The position numbers and the translations under genes were made by a program. Positions 25,841 to 38,972 of a stretch of DNA of 64,000 nucleotides are shown piece by piece. The first letter of the stretch is position 1. Every line of letters begins with the position of its first letter. This DNA is from Pelodera strongyloides (lineage: Eukaryota > Nematoda > Chromadorea > Rhabditida > Rhabditidae): contig JAANDG010000441.1 of NCBI GenBank assembly GCA_036852015.1, forward strand, positions 1 through 64,000, in the 5' to 3' direction. The notes under the pieces were generated by a model. That model made no database searches and was not told where the DNA came from. It saw only the letters and a program-made list of their open reading frames with translations.

Positions 25841-27890
25841 AGTACTATGTTGCAGCATAACAAAAATATTGGTATTGGAATATCATTATCGAAATCAAAC
25901 GACTGCGTGGAAAATTTTGAATGCCAGATCATAATTCTTTCCTCAGAAAAGGGGTTATCAATTTCTGACAGTAGGTGGAAATGAAATTTCAATACATTGA
26001 ACAACGACACAAAGAATTGCTGCCATATGTATTTTTAAAAAAACATGTCAAACAAAAACTGAAAGTGAAATGCCTAGCTTAGGAAAACTTTTCATAATAT
26101 CGACTTTTGAAAAAAAAGCAGTTTAGGTAACAATTTCAAGCTCTCGTTCAAATGTTTGAATGATGCAATCAGATTAGCTAGCACTTGCTGAAGGATTAAA
26201 GGTTCTCTCATATTCACTCTTGTTTCCTCTGTCTTCTCTCTCTCTCTCTCGCTCTCTCTCTCTCCCGTTTGTGTTCAGCTCAGACTCGGGAGTGAGGTAG
26301 TGTTATCGTTCGTCACTCACTGCCCTCCGCTTCCATAACACTGCATGCGCATGCAAATCCGATTGCTAAACGCCGCGTAAGCCGGTGCGGAAACCGCAAA
26401 AAATGAGCGAATACTGCGCTGAGGTATAGCCAAAAAGCGAAGCACTACATGATGAATCATGTATAGTTCAGGAAAAAAGGAATATAGGAAAAATGACTTG
26501 CCCCGGGTGAATCTACGATATTCAATTGCTGTTTGGTCTGTAGTATGGTAAGATTTAGAGAATGACGAGTGATGAGATATGATATGTTTCAACTCTTGTT
26601 TATACACTTGACAACCGTAACAAACGGAAGAGCACTGCTTGCGGAAGTGTGAGGTGAAGACCCCCTTTGATTAAATATGTTATTTCATTTTATGGATATA
26701 ATGATGATATGGAGTACGGGACACCGTGTAACTTGTGTTTTTGAATATCACAGAGCAGAAAACAGTTCCAGATTTTTTTTTCTCAGGTACATTTGCTGTT
26801 GTTTCGAGTTGTTTCGATAAGTGTGTGTAGTGGAAACGTGAATGGCAACTTCATCGTTATTTTCCATAGGTTGCTCCCAATATGGAAATATCGGGCCCGC
26901 ATGCTGGTCCCAAGAGCCTGTTCTCCTGTTTTACGTTCAGTTTCCTGGAAATAGCACATAAAGGACGGACAATAGTGAATAGAGTAGCCATGTTCTGGGC
27001 ACACCTTTGGTCTCATGCATCTTTTTTTCTCTTGTGATCGTCGACCTCGATAAAGAAGCTCAAGGAAACTCCAGAAATATATCGCAGCCTGCATGCAAAT
27101 GAAATGAACGTTCAAAGGACATAGTACTAAAATAAAGTAAAGGTTAAAAAAGCTATGACATCACCCAATTGTTTTGACAGTGAGAAACACAGTTGTTCTC
27201 ACTGTTTTTGTCACAGTCGTTATGGGATAGAAATCTGGGGAGACTAGTGAAATACCGCTATCAAGTCAAGTAAGAGTATTTCGCATGTTCGGTTTTCCCC
27301 ACAATTGACAAAGGTAAGTTCCATACCACCGATGGAGATACCATGCAACTTGATAACAAAATAAGAAGCATCGAGTTACTGTTATAACATATTTCTTCCG
27401 TATTCTATCTACGTGGGTGGTCTATAGGTTGCAGACGGATACTGTATTCAATAACTAGTGGAACATCTTTAAACAAAAAAGAGCGTTGTCTCGCAGCGCT
27501 CAGTTGAGAAAAGACGCGCATTCAAATGGTGTCAAAACAAGTACTGTATCCATGTGATGATTTTTTGCGCGAATCGAAAATTATGCAATGAATTGAATTC
27601 AATAATAAGTGTATTGTAAGCTATGCGATTTAGATATTTTTGACCCAGATCGGTAGCTTCAGTCTTCTTTAGCGGGATATAGTGGGATATGACTCGGCCG
27701 GGATGTGCTTTTTGGTGCAGATTTCAAAACAAGACAGCGAAGCGTTTCGAAACGTTTGTTGCATAATAATATTCATTATTGTGTCGAACCACCTTTTTCC
27801 GATTTCCATTGTGTGCGTCGATGTGTAGCATGAACGGGGAAGATCTCTGCCTTTTAATCGAATGTACTATTTCAGTATTTGCGTTCATGT

Positions 27891-27903
27891 TTCTAAATAG
27901 ACG
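27891..27903 (+). promoter_or_regulatory. Probable trans-splice acceptor for eel-1
   Basis: The string tttctaaatag ends three bases before the eel-1 ATG (27904). In nematodes an acceptor directly before a start codon usually receives a spliced leader. Inferred from sequence only. Confidence 0.4.
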
Positions 27904-30900
27904 ATGAAGGTGGACACGAATAGCGCTAAGCATTCGGCAACGGACCTGGTGAGTTTTCTGAATGAGGTCGGCTATATCTTTTGTTCCCGAGCAGGGCTAT
28001 GTTTATATGATTCCGCTCAATTTGCGAACGACTACAACATTGGCTTAGTACCGGACCGGTAGTCGTTTCTCTTTCACGCGTGGCTTGTAAAGCGAACTAA
28101 TAATTGAAATTCTATGGATGGATTGTTGCAGGCAGTATTGTGCGCCGCTACGATAGATCAGATTAACTCAGCGGAAACAGAAGACCGGTTCGTCGAACTT
28201 CTAGACATTAAAGAATGGCAGAGTGTTGTCGGAAAGGTATGTCTCACATGTGACTTTCCTCTGATGGAGTTGTATTTCATTGTGCATCGTTGTATCTAGA
28301 AGATCAAGTTTACACGGAAGTCCTTGTTGTGTTTGCTCATGAATACTTATGCGTTGCACTTGGCGACTCTTTCAGACTCTTTGTGCGGCTGCGGGTTTAT
28401 GTAGTAAAATTGGAATTGGGTTTTATGGTTATAAAAAACGCTGACAAGACGAGCATGTCCAATTCGTACAATTTTAGACGGAGTTGATTCGATGGGCTGG
28501 TGTGTTGGACAAAATGGACGAAATTTTGGAGAGAGCCGCCACTATAAAAGATCACAAAATGGCAATCGATACAGATATGGTGAGGATCAACATGGGACGA
28601 ATGACTATTCTTCTGTAGAATGTAGACTATTGTCGCATTACAATATTTAGAATTTAGATAAGCTGTGTAGTTTGTTGCTCGTGTTTCTTATTAATTTTAT
28701 TACCATTTTGTCCGTTTAAAGCGAAATGCTAGCCTCTTTGGAAAATTTGCATATGATAAGCAAATCCTATGTATCCTATGCTAATTTTGTACGATTGCCG
28801 TGGACGATCGTACAAAATTAGCATAGGATACATAGGATTTGCTTATCATATGCAAATTTTCCAAAGGGGCTAGCATTTCGCTTTAACGTATGTGTATGTG
28901 ATATGTTTTCAGTCTATATTTCCGAAGGTACAAATAATTCTCCGATTCACTGGATTATTGTTTGAGAACACATCGAGTAGAGGAATTTACGCAAGCACAG
29001 ATGTGAGTTATTTTCGTTTCCTTGATTTCCTTCTTTTTAATAAGTACAAAGGAATAAAGTTCACTATAATGATGCGCTAAAATTTCCTTTCACTAGTGCT
29101 CACACTGCCATTCACTAATGTTATTTGTTTAATGTAAGATCCTATTATTTAATTCAGCGCCTCCTCGACTTGCTCGACTGTTCGTGTATGCATACCGTGA
29201 TCGAAGTTTTGCACCTACTACAAGTTATCTCAAAAAGGTATGCAAGCTCTTTGTTAGTTGATTGTTTTCTTACTAATTTTTACTTAAGCTTGGTGTTATG
29301 TACTTATATCCAAATGAGAAATTCCATCCCAAAATATCAAGCCTTATTAGTCGTTGAGCTGCAAGTTCTTACTCACTACATTTGTCTCTTCTTGTCGTTT
29401 TATTATGTTACTCTTCCCCTTTCCAGATCTCATTTCCTAAAGAACAAGTTGGCCAAGGAACTACAAGAAAAGCTGGTATCTAAGCTAATGGCCATATCTC
29501 AGGTTATTTATATTTATGCTTTGGTATACTTATTTATTTTCGTTTCTTAACTTTTTTCCGTTTGTCAGTTAGAGAACTGCGGCAAGTAAACATCTTGTTT
29601 TGTTGATGCGCATTTGCTTGTTTTTTTTTTGAGGATTATTCAAGATTCCGCTTGGGACATACTAATTTTTAGTATTGGTCTTCGTTTCTCTTTCTATTTT
29701 ATATCTTTATTAATTTTTTTACTATTTAGAGTTGGCACGGTCGTTTGCGTAAGTTCCGCATGACCGATGTATTGGATCAAAATCTCAAAGTGTCCGATGA
29801 GGCCCTCTTTCCAGTTGTACATAAAAGAAACAACGAAGAAATTGTTATTACCAAGCCAACGGTGAGATTTTGGTGGTTCTTGAAAACCTTCAGGATATTT
29901 GTTTGAATTGTGCAGTGCAGTGTGTAGGGACCCCATCAGGCCAGGCTCTATTTTGAGGCGTATGCTTGTGCTGATAATAGCTTCATTTCACATGCTACCG
30001 GATTGTATATAAATACATTATTGCGTTAAAAAAGGCAACAACAAATCGTGTCGAGAAAAAACAACAAGAAAGAAAGAAAAGGAAAATAACAACAAAAACA
30101 AAAACTCAACAATAAACATAACACGAATACATAACAACAACAAAAACGAACGGGATTGGTTATTATTTTGTGACGAATCTAACATTTATACCCTACGGTT
30201 ACGGTGTCTTTTTCTGTAGTAAGCCTGCGGTGCGTCGAATGCACCATCCACCCCCGTTAGTCCGGAGATGGATGGTGTTAGCTTTGCACCTCTTCCAATT
30301 TAACGGCACGTATACATTTACATACGGAACCAATGCCCTACTGGAAACCTAAACTTAACATTGTGTTGCCTTCAGGAAGATGAGCCTCTTCTCTTTGTGG
30401 TCGAGCGTGCAGTGGGCGGATTCGGGAATAATTCGGAGAGATCGAAATGCGACCAATCCACACAGGTCATACTCACTCGCCTCCGAGCCGTGCTCCGATT
30501 TTCGAGCAGACAACATCGCATTCTCGTTCTGATGGCACGTCTGATTGCTACCAGCACCCTCAGTATGTTGTGTATTGTATCTGCTTTCTAATATTTACAT
30601 ACTATTTCGCAAAAGTAATATTTTTAGTATATATGGTATTGGGCTAGGGGCTAGGCTTGGTTATCTCGGTATATTCGGCATTTGTTCGAACTTCGTGATT
30701 GTCGAGCATTCCTTTTTTGGTTTTTGAGGGCAGTCAATCTCACAGCTTTATTTTCTTTCGTAATATTTCCGTGTTTAGTCTACTCGCGTCTTTTGACGGA
30801 AGAACATCAACTGCGATGTCTGATCAGTTCAGAATTCATCGAAGAGTGTGCTGATTTGCTCAAGGTTTGCTTTTGCTGATCGATTGTTTTGCACTTTACA

Positions 30901-31636
30901 CAAAAGCCTATATATATATACTTTGATTTTTGTTTTGTACCTTCGTAGTAGAGAACAGTGCGCTGTATAATAGTCGCTTTCGCACCCGCGTAGTTATCTA
31001 CGGGACACGCCGTTGCCAAGACTCAAGGGACAGCGCTGAACTCCAGATGTTCCTCTAAATTTCACTTTAGGTTAATATTCCTTCGGAGCCAATAGTGGAC
31101 GATTTGAAATCGGAGGCCCTGCGTACACTCACCAGTATTGCTGCCCAAGAAAAACAGCCTAGGTGCCTTTGTTTAGGTTATATTTACGTCGTAGGGGTGG
31201 TTAAATTTATTTGAATGTTAATGGTAAATGATACTCGAATTAAGATATTCGGTTCTTAGTGTTATTTTGCGTAATTAGATTTATACGTTTTTTTTTGTTG
31301 GAGTGTTGTGCTACACTGCCCACTGGTGTATATAGTATATTGTTTTTACCTACTAATAAATAAGAAGTCTCTTAGCTTCAAGGGCGCTTTCCTTTGGTCA
31401 AAGGTGGTTTATGTCGTGTTCCACAGATGTCAGATGTACAGATTATGTTTATATGTTTTTTCAGGCTCCAGCAGGTAACTGAGGCTCTCGGTGCTTCTTC
31501 TTACCACGGATTTCTGTCTGTACTGACCCGCAAATGTGTTGAAGATCTCACGCAAGGTTTGAACTTCTGAATACTGACATGCAATTAGTCTTTGATGTAG
31601 TCTTGAGTGTCGAGTCTCAGTGTTTGGCTATTTGTC

Positions 31637-31680
<44 letters not shown>

Positions 31681-34600
31681 ATTATTTTATCACTATTATC
31701 ATGGTCATTGTAGCCGTCTATCTTCGCTCTGGACAACGCTTTGAGTAGCACCTGAACTAAGAAAGTCTGCCTGTTTATATGTAACTTCGCTGTTCTTTAG
31801 GTCGCGCTGCGGTGTCATTGTGTACTTCCTTGTTTTCGTTGCTCTATCACATGGCAGGAATCGATGCGGGAGGTTTGTTATTTTCTTCGTTCATCCTATA
31901 ATCATATTCGGTTCTGTCGGTTCCGTACTAATTTTATTAGTGTTTGTACTATATTGTTATATATTTACTTACACCAGTTGCCGTTCATTTGTTGAATTTA
32001 GGTGAAGCGATTGTGTCATGCGGATTAATGCCAACACTACTGTCGGTTGTTTCGTCACATTTTCTGCCGATTGAGCATATCTCATTCGTCACAAGGTAAG
32101 CGTAATTGCGTAAATCTCTAGAATGTTATATATTCTAGTCTTGTCTTTTTTTTTGTAAACGTTTGTTTTCATGTAGTGAGTTTACGAGCGAAATGAAAAT
32201 GTTATATTGTCGCTGTAACTGGGCAGACGAATATGAAGTCAGTGTTAAACCCAGTCCATCGCGATAGTAATAAGACGTGGCGAACAAGGTGCTCATTCTT
32301 TCATCAAACCTTATTCCTTATTGCAGATGCGTTCGAGTGATTGATATAGTGACCACTGTGGATGCACAGGGATTCATCCAGTCCAAAGGGTTCGATGTGT
32401 GTGTCGACCGTCTGGTGGTAAGCAAGCTCTTTGTGAATAAATTTTTGATTGTAAAATGTTGATATTTGCATTCACAATGAGAAATTGACCCCTTTCCTGT
32501 TGTGATGACGTTATTTCCTCTCACCGTCGGTTAATTTTTGCGCCAACTAATATTTTAATTTTTTTAGTACGAAATCAATGAGTGCAGAAAGGAACAACCG
32601 TATACCATTGATGAGACGTTGGATACGGCTGATGATGCCCGTGAGTTGAATTGTTATAGTTTATTATTTGCCTAATTATATAGTTTACTGTTAAGTGTTT
32701 TATGATTTTTATCACTTGTACGTTATTTGATGTCTTTATATAGTATTTGGTTTCTTGTCACTTTTTCGTTCGCGTGACGTTTATATCTGAATTGTGCCGT
32801 TATGGAACATGTCAGTAGTTTATTCTTTTCTGTATATTCTTTAGTTTTTTCTATCTACAGATGTGAACGAGTTCATGTCGTCGTCTTGCCGTGTGCCTTG
32901 TCACCAACAACGATCTGCCCTGATCAAGAGTTTGCTCAATTTTTTGAAGAGAGCAGTTCAGGACTCGCAATTTGCTGACTCCGTGCGACATAGTGGGTTT
33001 TTTTTCAGTTAGTTTTGATTAGATTTTTTTGTAGTGGTGATATGATTATGTTTTCATAACTATTTGAGCTTTTTGTGCGTGCATATATAATTTTTTTGCT
33101 TTAGTAATGGAGGGCGAGCTTCCATCCGCACTGAAGCACATTATCAGCAACTCTGAATACTACACCGCCGGATTGTATCATTACGCCATTATGGTGTGTT
33201 CTTTATTCCGTTTATATGAAACTCTTTATTTATTGACGACCCCTCTTGTAATTTCATATATCATTAGAATATGTTAGAGAGTTGCTTAAAATAACTACTT
33301 GTTTCAGTTGGTCACGAATTTCATCTACCAGGAGCCGACCCAATTGACACTGCTCCAAAATCAGCACGTGCCATTTGTCATACTTCAGTCGTTGCTCAGA
33401 AAAGAGGTATTTAAATTTTTCTTAGTAGTTCCTCTTCATTTGTTGTATTTATTTTAGTATCTTTATTCCCACGTTCTAAATAAGAGTTTCACTTCTAAAT
33501 TGCATTTAGATTCCGGCTTCTCGCGACGTCATCAACAATATTCCCAACACGTTCACGGCACTGTGCTTGAACGATCGAGGACTGAATCAGCTGGTTTGTC
33601 AATTTTGAAATTCTGACTAGTTTTCGTTGACGTGTTGATGTGTAAGTTAATTTTAATTGTCAGTTTCACCCATTACGCCAATTTCTTTTAGAAGGCATAC
33701 GAACCATTCGATCATGTCTTCCGAATTGTAATGTCAACGAAATTCATCACGGCGCTGAAGAGGAGAAGGAATGATATTAGTACGTGTTTTTTTATTTGGC
33801 AGTACTTATGGTTGACAATATTTTATTTTCATTGATAGGTGGAATAGTTGATAGTGACTGTTTGAACGAAGATTGGTTTTTTTTTTTTGAGAGTTTTTTT
33901 GTCTGCCTTATGCATTTTGAAACAAAATAGCCTGGTGAAAAGAAAAAAATGTGTAGGATGGGCCAAACCCAAACATTGTGAACTTTTCCACTTTTCAGTT
34001 GATTATAAAATTCAAAAAACGGTGTCATATGTGCTGAGAATTGCGCAATTATCAGCAATAAAAGAAAATGATTTTGTCACATGGAATTTTCCATTATTTG
34101 CTCGCTGGTTCTGGTAATAACTTTTTTATTCTTGGTTCTTACTGTCACCATTTTTTAGATGATTTGGCCATTGCCCTTGGTTCCACCCTTGACGACCTTC
34201 TCAGACACCATCCTCTGCTGCGACCATGCATGGTTCAGTCAGTGCTGAGGGTATTTGATAGAATCGACGAAATGTCAAAGATCAAGGTGCGGTGTAGAAT
34301 TTTTGGTATTTTTCGCAACTTCAGTTTTTCACCTAGTCACTTTTAACGCCGTTTCTGTGTGGTGTTGATTTGATTTGTTTGACTAGCAATTATTTTACTT
34401 GTTATTGCTAATTTACTTGCTAATTTAGGAACACAAGCTTGTGATGTCGCTCAGTCGTTCGACCAAGTATGCTTCGAAGAATGCTGCTCAAGTTAATCGA
34501 GCTCAAGCACAAAATGAGGTTTGGATTTTTGCTATTGTTGCGTGGTGAATATAAAAAGATAAAGAGTACAGGGTTATGTCAACAGAATCCGCAGAAACGG

Positions 34601-37600
34601 TGCACCGGGTTACGGTTCATTGTTCATTTCTGAAGCCGAACAAACTGGCCGTTGCCTTTAAACTTCCCGGAGGCCAATTTTCTCGGGAAGCCGAATTATC
34701 TCCGCCGGTTTTACCCAGCTACCAATTTTTACACCTTTGGTGGGGTGGAGGGGTTCCGGTGAATATACCTGATTTTTTTTTGCATTCGTGTGTACGCGTA
34801 CACCTTCAAACAAAATGCTTGGTCATCGTATCCGTGACCAGTTTACTTTGTATTCTTTTTGTCATCATTGTCGCTGTACGGAATGATCTTGGATTGCTAC
34901 CACATTTCTTAGATCTTACTTTCACACCTTGAGTGAACTTTGCAGCCGCGAGGAAATTTTTTCCTTTCAGGCAGCTCCATCCGGCGTTCAGTCTCCGAGA
35001 GGAGAAGACGAGTCAGACGACGAGGACGATGGAGAGCCGGGAGAAGCTGGAGAGACATCGACAGCCGCACAACCACATAGAATGCACGAGCAGACAAGTG
35101 CGACCGGCAGTCCTAACCTAGTAAGTCTATGATTCTCTGGCAATCTCTTTCCTTCTTTTGGAGGCTAAGTTAGTGTACGAATGTGCATGTAGCTCGTTTG
35201 GGATGTGTATTTTACGTTACATAGCTATATAACTTAAAATATTCATTTAAAAATAGCAGTTCTCCGTTCTAAACGTAACTGTTAAAGAGGATACTGAACA
35301 TTTTAGTGCTGTAAATGTAAATTGTCTACTTTTTCATATTCATCCTTTAGGGCCTGTCACTGGACGCCAAGCTCAGTGACGGAACGAGAGTGGTTCCCCT
35401 CGGAGAGTATATGCTCATTTTTGCCAAGGTGGGGTGCATTTCGGTTCGAGTTATCTAGAAATTGATTGACGCTGTTGTTTTCTCTTTTCCTTCTTCCCCT
35501 TCCCATGTGATTTCCCGTAGTCTAGTTTGGTGTTCCATTGTTCATCATTGACATCATAAATGTCGATTGTCGTTTTAGATTGTCGAGACAATGGTGACAC
35601 AGAATGCTTCGGCCGACGTGTTGGATGGTCTTGTGAAGGCGGGTTGTGTGGAGCGTCTCTTGGATATTTGTCAACTTCCGGTCATCCGTATCGAGCTGGC
35701 CCAGTCCACCTTGCCCAACACTGTCGCCAACATAATCAAGTTCTTGCTTGTAAGTTTTTTTGTACCATTGCTCTTAAACTTGCGTCTTCCTGCTTAATCT
35801 TATGGTTAGAGCATCAGGGGAAGCGATAAGCGTCTTCTGTTTAATTGGGTCGATGAATACTTATTAATTAAATTTTTAGTCCTTCTTTTGGAACGAAAGC
35901 CTCATGACAGAGGTGGGTGGGAAGTGTCTTGTGTAATACACACTAATAGCCAGCATTTTGCCTCTGGTTTTGGTTAATGTATTCTCTACCACATTGTTGT
36001 CACTAACCGAAACTGTTTTATTGTTCTACCATAAAACCAAAGTTGATGTGCGTCAAGCGTCATTCACGGGATTGTGAGCGTGAGCTTCTTGTTTTTGTGT
36101 TGGACATTTTCGTTTCATAAATTTGCATTAATTACTTGCAGCAACAAGGACCGGGACGAAATGAGAATCTGTTGAGTGAAGTTATGAGAAGACTTGGTGA
36201 TAACCTCGGTAAACTTGTCGAACGAGCCGGGCCACTACCTGGTCGGGCAGGCGTTCTAAGCCAGATGGGCACCGCGGCCCTCACGGACCTTCTAGCCACA
36301 CTCAACTACACGATTGCCATCCTTGGAACTCTATCGAAAACGGCTCAGTCTGCACAGGTTGGTTATAATTTTTTTGCGGCTTTTCGTTGCTTAATGTGTA
36401 ACGGATTACGAATAGTATTAGTGCAGTGCGTCCATTTCATAGCACAAAGCACCCCGCCAAATGTGGACTATCATCTCCCGGTCTCCCACTTTTAGTAGGG
36501 TAAATCATCTCCCGAAAAACTGTCAAAACCGCAATCCGTAATGCATTATATGCAAATTAGTCTAACTCACCACTCACCACCCGCCGAAGTCCGCCGAAGG
36601 CATGTACCACCTACCCAAAATCTTGAGATGCGGGCCTAATTTATGCCCTAGTCCATTTCAAATGCATCATTTTTGTAGGAGGATATGCGAACTCGTGTGC
36701 TGAAGGCTTGGACTGACCCTGATGGACAAAATGTGCTCAATCACCTCAACAAAGTATGTCTGTTTTGTACTGGAGGACTGGCGGTTACGGTATAGGATGG
36801 GAAAATAGCTTCCACTGTTGTTAGTTGTTATTGTTAAACCACTGTTGCGGTGCGCCTTTTGATCTATTTATTATTTGATTTCAGGTCTTCCGGATGATTT
36901 GTTTGGAATCTGTGGTGCTGCACATTGTTCAGCAGTCGACGAAGGTGTGTGTTATGATGTGTATATATCATGCGATGATCTTTTTTTTTGCAAATCCTTG
37001 TGCGTACTTTGTTTCATATTTCGCGTGATGTCAAAGGAACTTTTGTAAACTGCCGAGGCCTACTCCTAGCTTGCTATATTTTCTTCATTCCTCACTTTGG
37101 TAATACATCCGTTCAGACGCACAGTTTCGCGCAAACCGACTTGTGTCTAACAAGAAGGGAAGACTCTCCGGCATCTGCCTCATCAGGAGCTTCAACGACA
37201 GAGAGCGACAACGTGGCAGCAGCAGAAGGTTTCGATGCCCCACCAACCGGACAACAGCTTGCACTTCACTACACTCCTGGACAAGGACAACACATTGAAC
37301 AACCCACGGATTCTGTATCTACAGAGGTTCGTAATGTTGAATATTCCCGTGAGCAAATTTGGAAACCAACACATGATTCATGGGATTGGAAGACACATAT
37401 ATACGATTACTGTACAGATGTAAGATGTATGAAAATGATTATTGTCTCTTTTAGGCTGTCGCGCCCCGTGCCCCGTTGTGGGAAATCACGGGTGTTTCCC
37501 CAGAAGAGCGCGTCTTTTGGAGCGGTAACAAAGAGACGGCGTGTTTGTTGACCAAGTTGCAAAAGTAAGTATTGTAGTGGTTAAACTTCAATTTCTTAAC

Positions 37601-38934
37601 GACAGAGTCGCCTATTGCAGCCTGATAACAGTCTTTTTTCTGGGAGACATGTAGAATATATATAGTATTCTAATTTTAGAAGCCTGAACGACTTCCTGGT
37701 CCACTTGTCGAGAGCGTGTCCGAAGCCTCCGGCAAGAGCCACCCGAAGACACTATCCGATTGCCGATATTGGTTTTGCACCAATGAATAAGTTTGCCAAA
37801 CAACTCTCGGAGAATATATTCACACATCACAAGGAAAGTCTGGGCTCTGCCAAGGAAACTGCAGGAATTCTAGTGTAAGTTTCGTTGGTTTCGGATTTCC
37901 AGGGAATTTCCTGTCTTTCTGACACTCAGCTTATTATTGCCCATGTTTGTAATAATAAAAGTGGATGTTGACCTTAGGCCATATTCACCACTCAATTCCC
38001 CATTGGGAGTTCCCCGTCTTTTTATCTCCGTGTCTCACTTTATAATGCTATTTAGCTATTTTCTGTCCCCAGGGAATATTTCCCCGAGGGGATCGGAGTG
38101 GTGAATATGGCCTCTCACTTGTTCGCTCAGAGTCATTATTCTGACTTCCTTTCAGCAACAACTACCTAACGCAAGTGCTCGAGCAGCTCTCCGTCACACT
38201 GTTTGATGTGCGCACACCAAACTTCCCTCTGTTGTCTGTTTTCTACAGAACGGGATGCCATCGACAGTTTTGTGACATGCTCATCCACACGATTGCCCCA
38301 CAATTCAAGCTCAATCATACGGGAGGTTGGTGTAGTTTGAATAATTTCGTTCCCTTTTGAAGTTGTGTGCATTTGTGCTGCACGCGAAACGCTCTGCTAA
38401 TTTTGAATTTGAACGTTTTGATGTTTCTGGTGGTGTCGTGTGTCCCGAGGAAAGTTAAGGGACGTTGACTTTGTTGATTCAATATTCGTATAGATTATAA
38501 ATATAAACACTCTTCCAGAAACCGTGCGTTCCTTGGAAACACTCATCATCCAGTGGATGCAACTGGCGGAACGATTGGTTAGCAAACCCACTCAACAGCA
38601 ACGAACCAGGGAACAAGCCGATTTCCCCGTCGACAAGTATCACAAACTAGTGCAAACTGTAAGTTTATAATACTAGTGTGGAGTGCTGAGTTGTTCGGTT
38701 TTCCCTGCGCTGTTAATTGTATAGGTTTGAGAATTTTCACTCACTTGTACCATTTAGGATCTGTTCATTGCGTTCAACAACCTCTTCTCCGTACTCAGTG
38801 GGCCCGGAGTGGACCTACAGTCTAACATCGCAAGTTGCGAGATGACATTCAACGTTTACAAAGATGTAAGTCGTCGCGTGCACATACACAATAATGATTA
38901 ATTGATTGATTAATTGATTAATTGGTTGATTGGA

Positions 38935-38972
<38 letters not shown>

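Larger units (their letters stand above)
21368..27903. other. Long gene-poor region upstream of eel-1
   Basis: No convincing exon chain. It contains a SINE-like element (21431-21690), CT-rich tracts (21700-21985, 26236-26270), a MITE relative (23164-23336), a GC-rich stretch at 24.15-24.45 kb and tatata-type repeats at 25.75-25.84 kb. The missing 5' exons of the astacin gene and the outron of eel-1 should lie here. A possible small secreted-peptide frame on the minus strand at 26.87-27.03 kb is reported under findings only. Confidence 0.45.
27904..34518 (+). other. eel-1: eel-1 exons 1-22: N-terminal armadillo-like region (DUF908/DUF913)
   Basis: Exons: 27904-27948, 28132-28236, 28478-28579, 28913-29002, 29158-29237, 29427-29502, 29730-29861, 30376-30562, 30779-30864, 31071-31162, 31465-31556, 31801-31872, 32002-32095, 32327-32417, 32568-32640, 32861-32992, 33105-33193, 33308-33406, 33510-33593, 33692-33779, 34159-34286, 34429-34518 (709 aa). 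Recognisable HUWE1 segments include [32 protein letters not shown] and [12 protein letters not shown]. In HUWE1 this region forms part of the ring-shaped substrate-binding solenoid. Confidence 0.9.

Noticed and set aside
26290..26345. TGAGGTAGTGTTATCG, which starts with the let-7 seed, with ATAACACT about 30 bases downstream forming a stem
   Set aside because: The 8-base seed is expected by chance about twice in this much DNA, and the stem is only about 8 bp, too short for a pre-miRNA.
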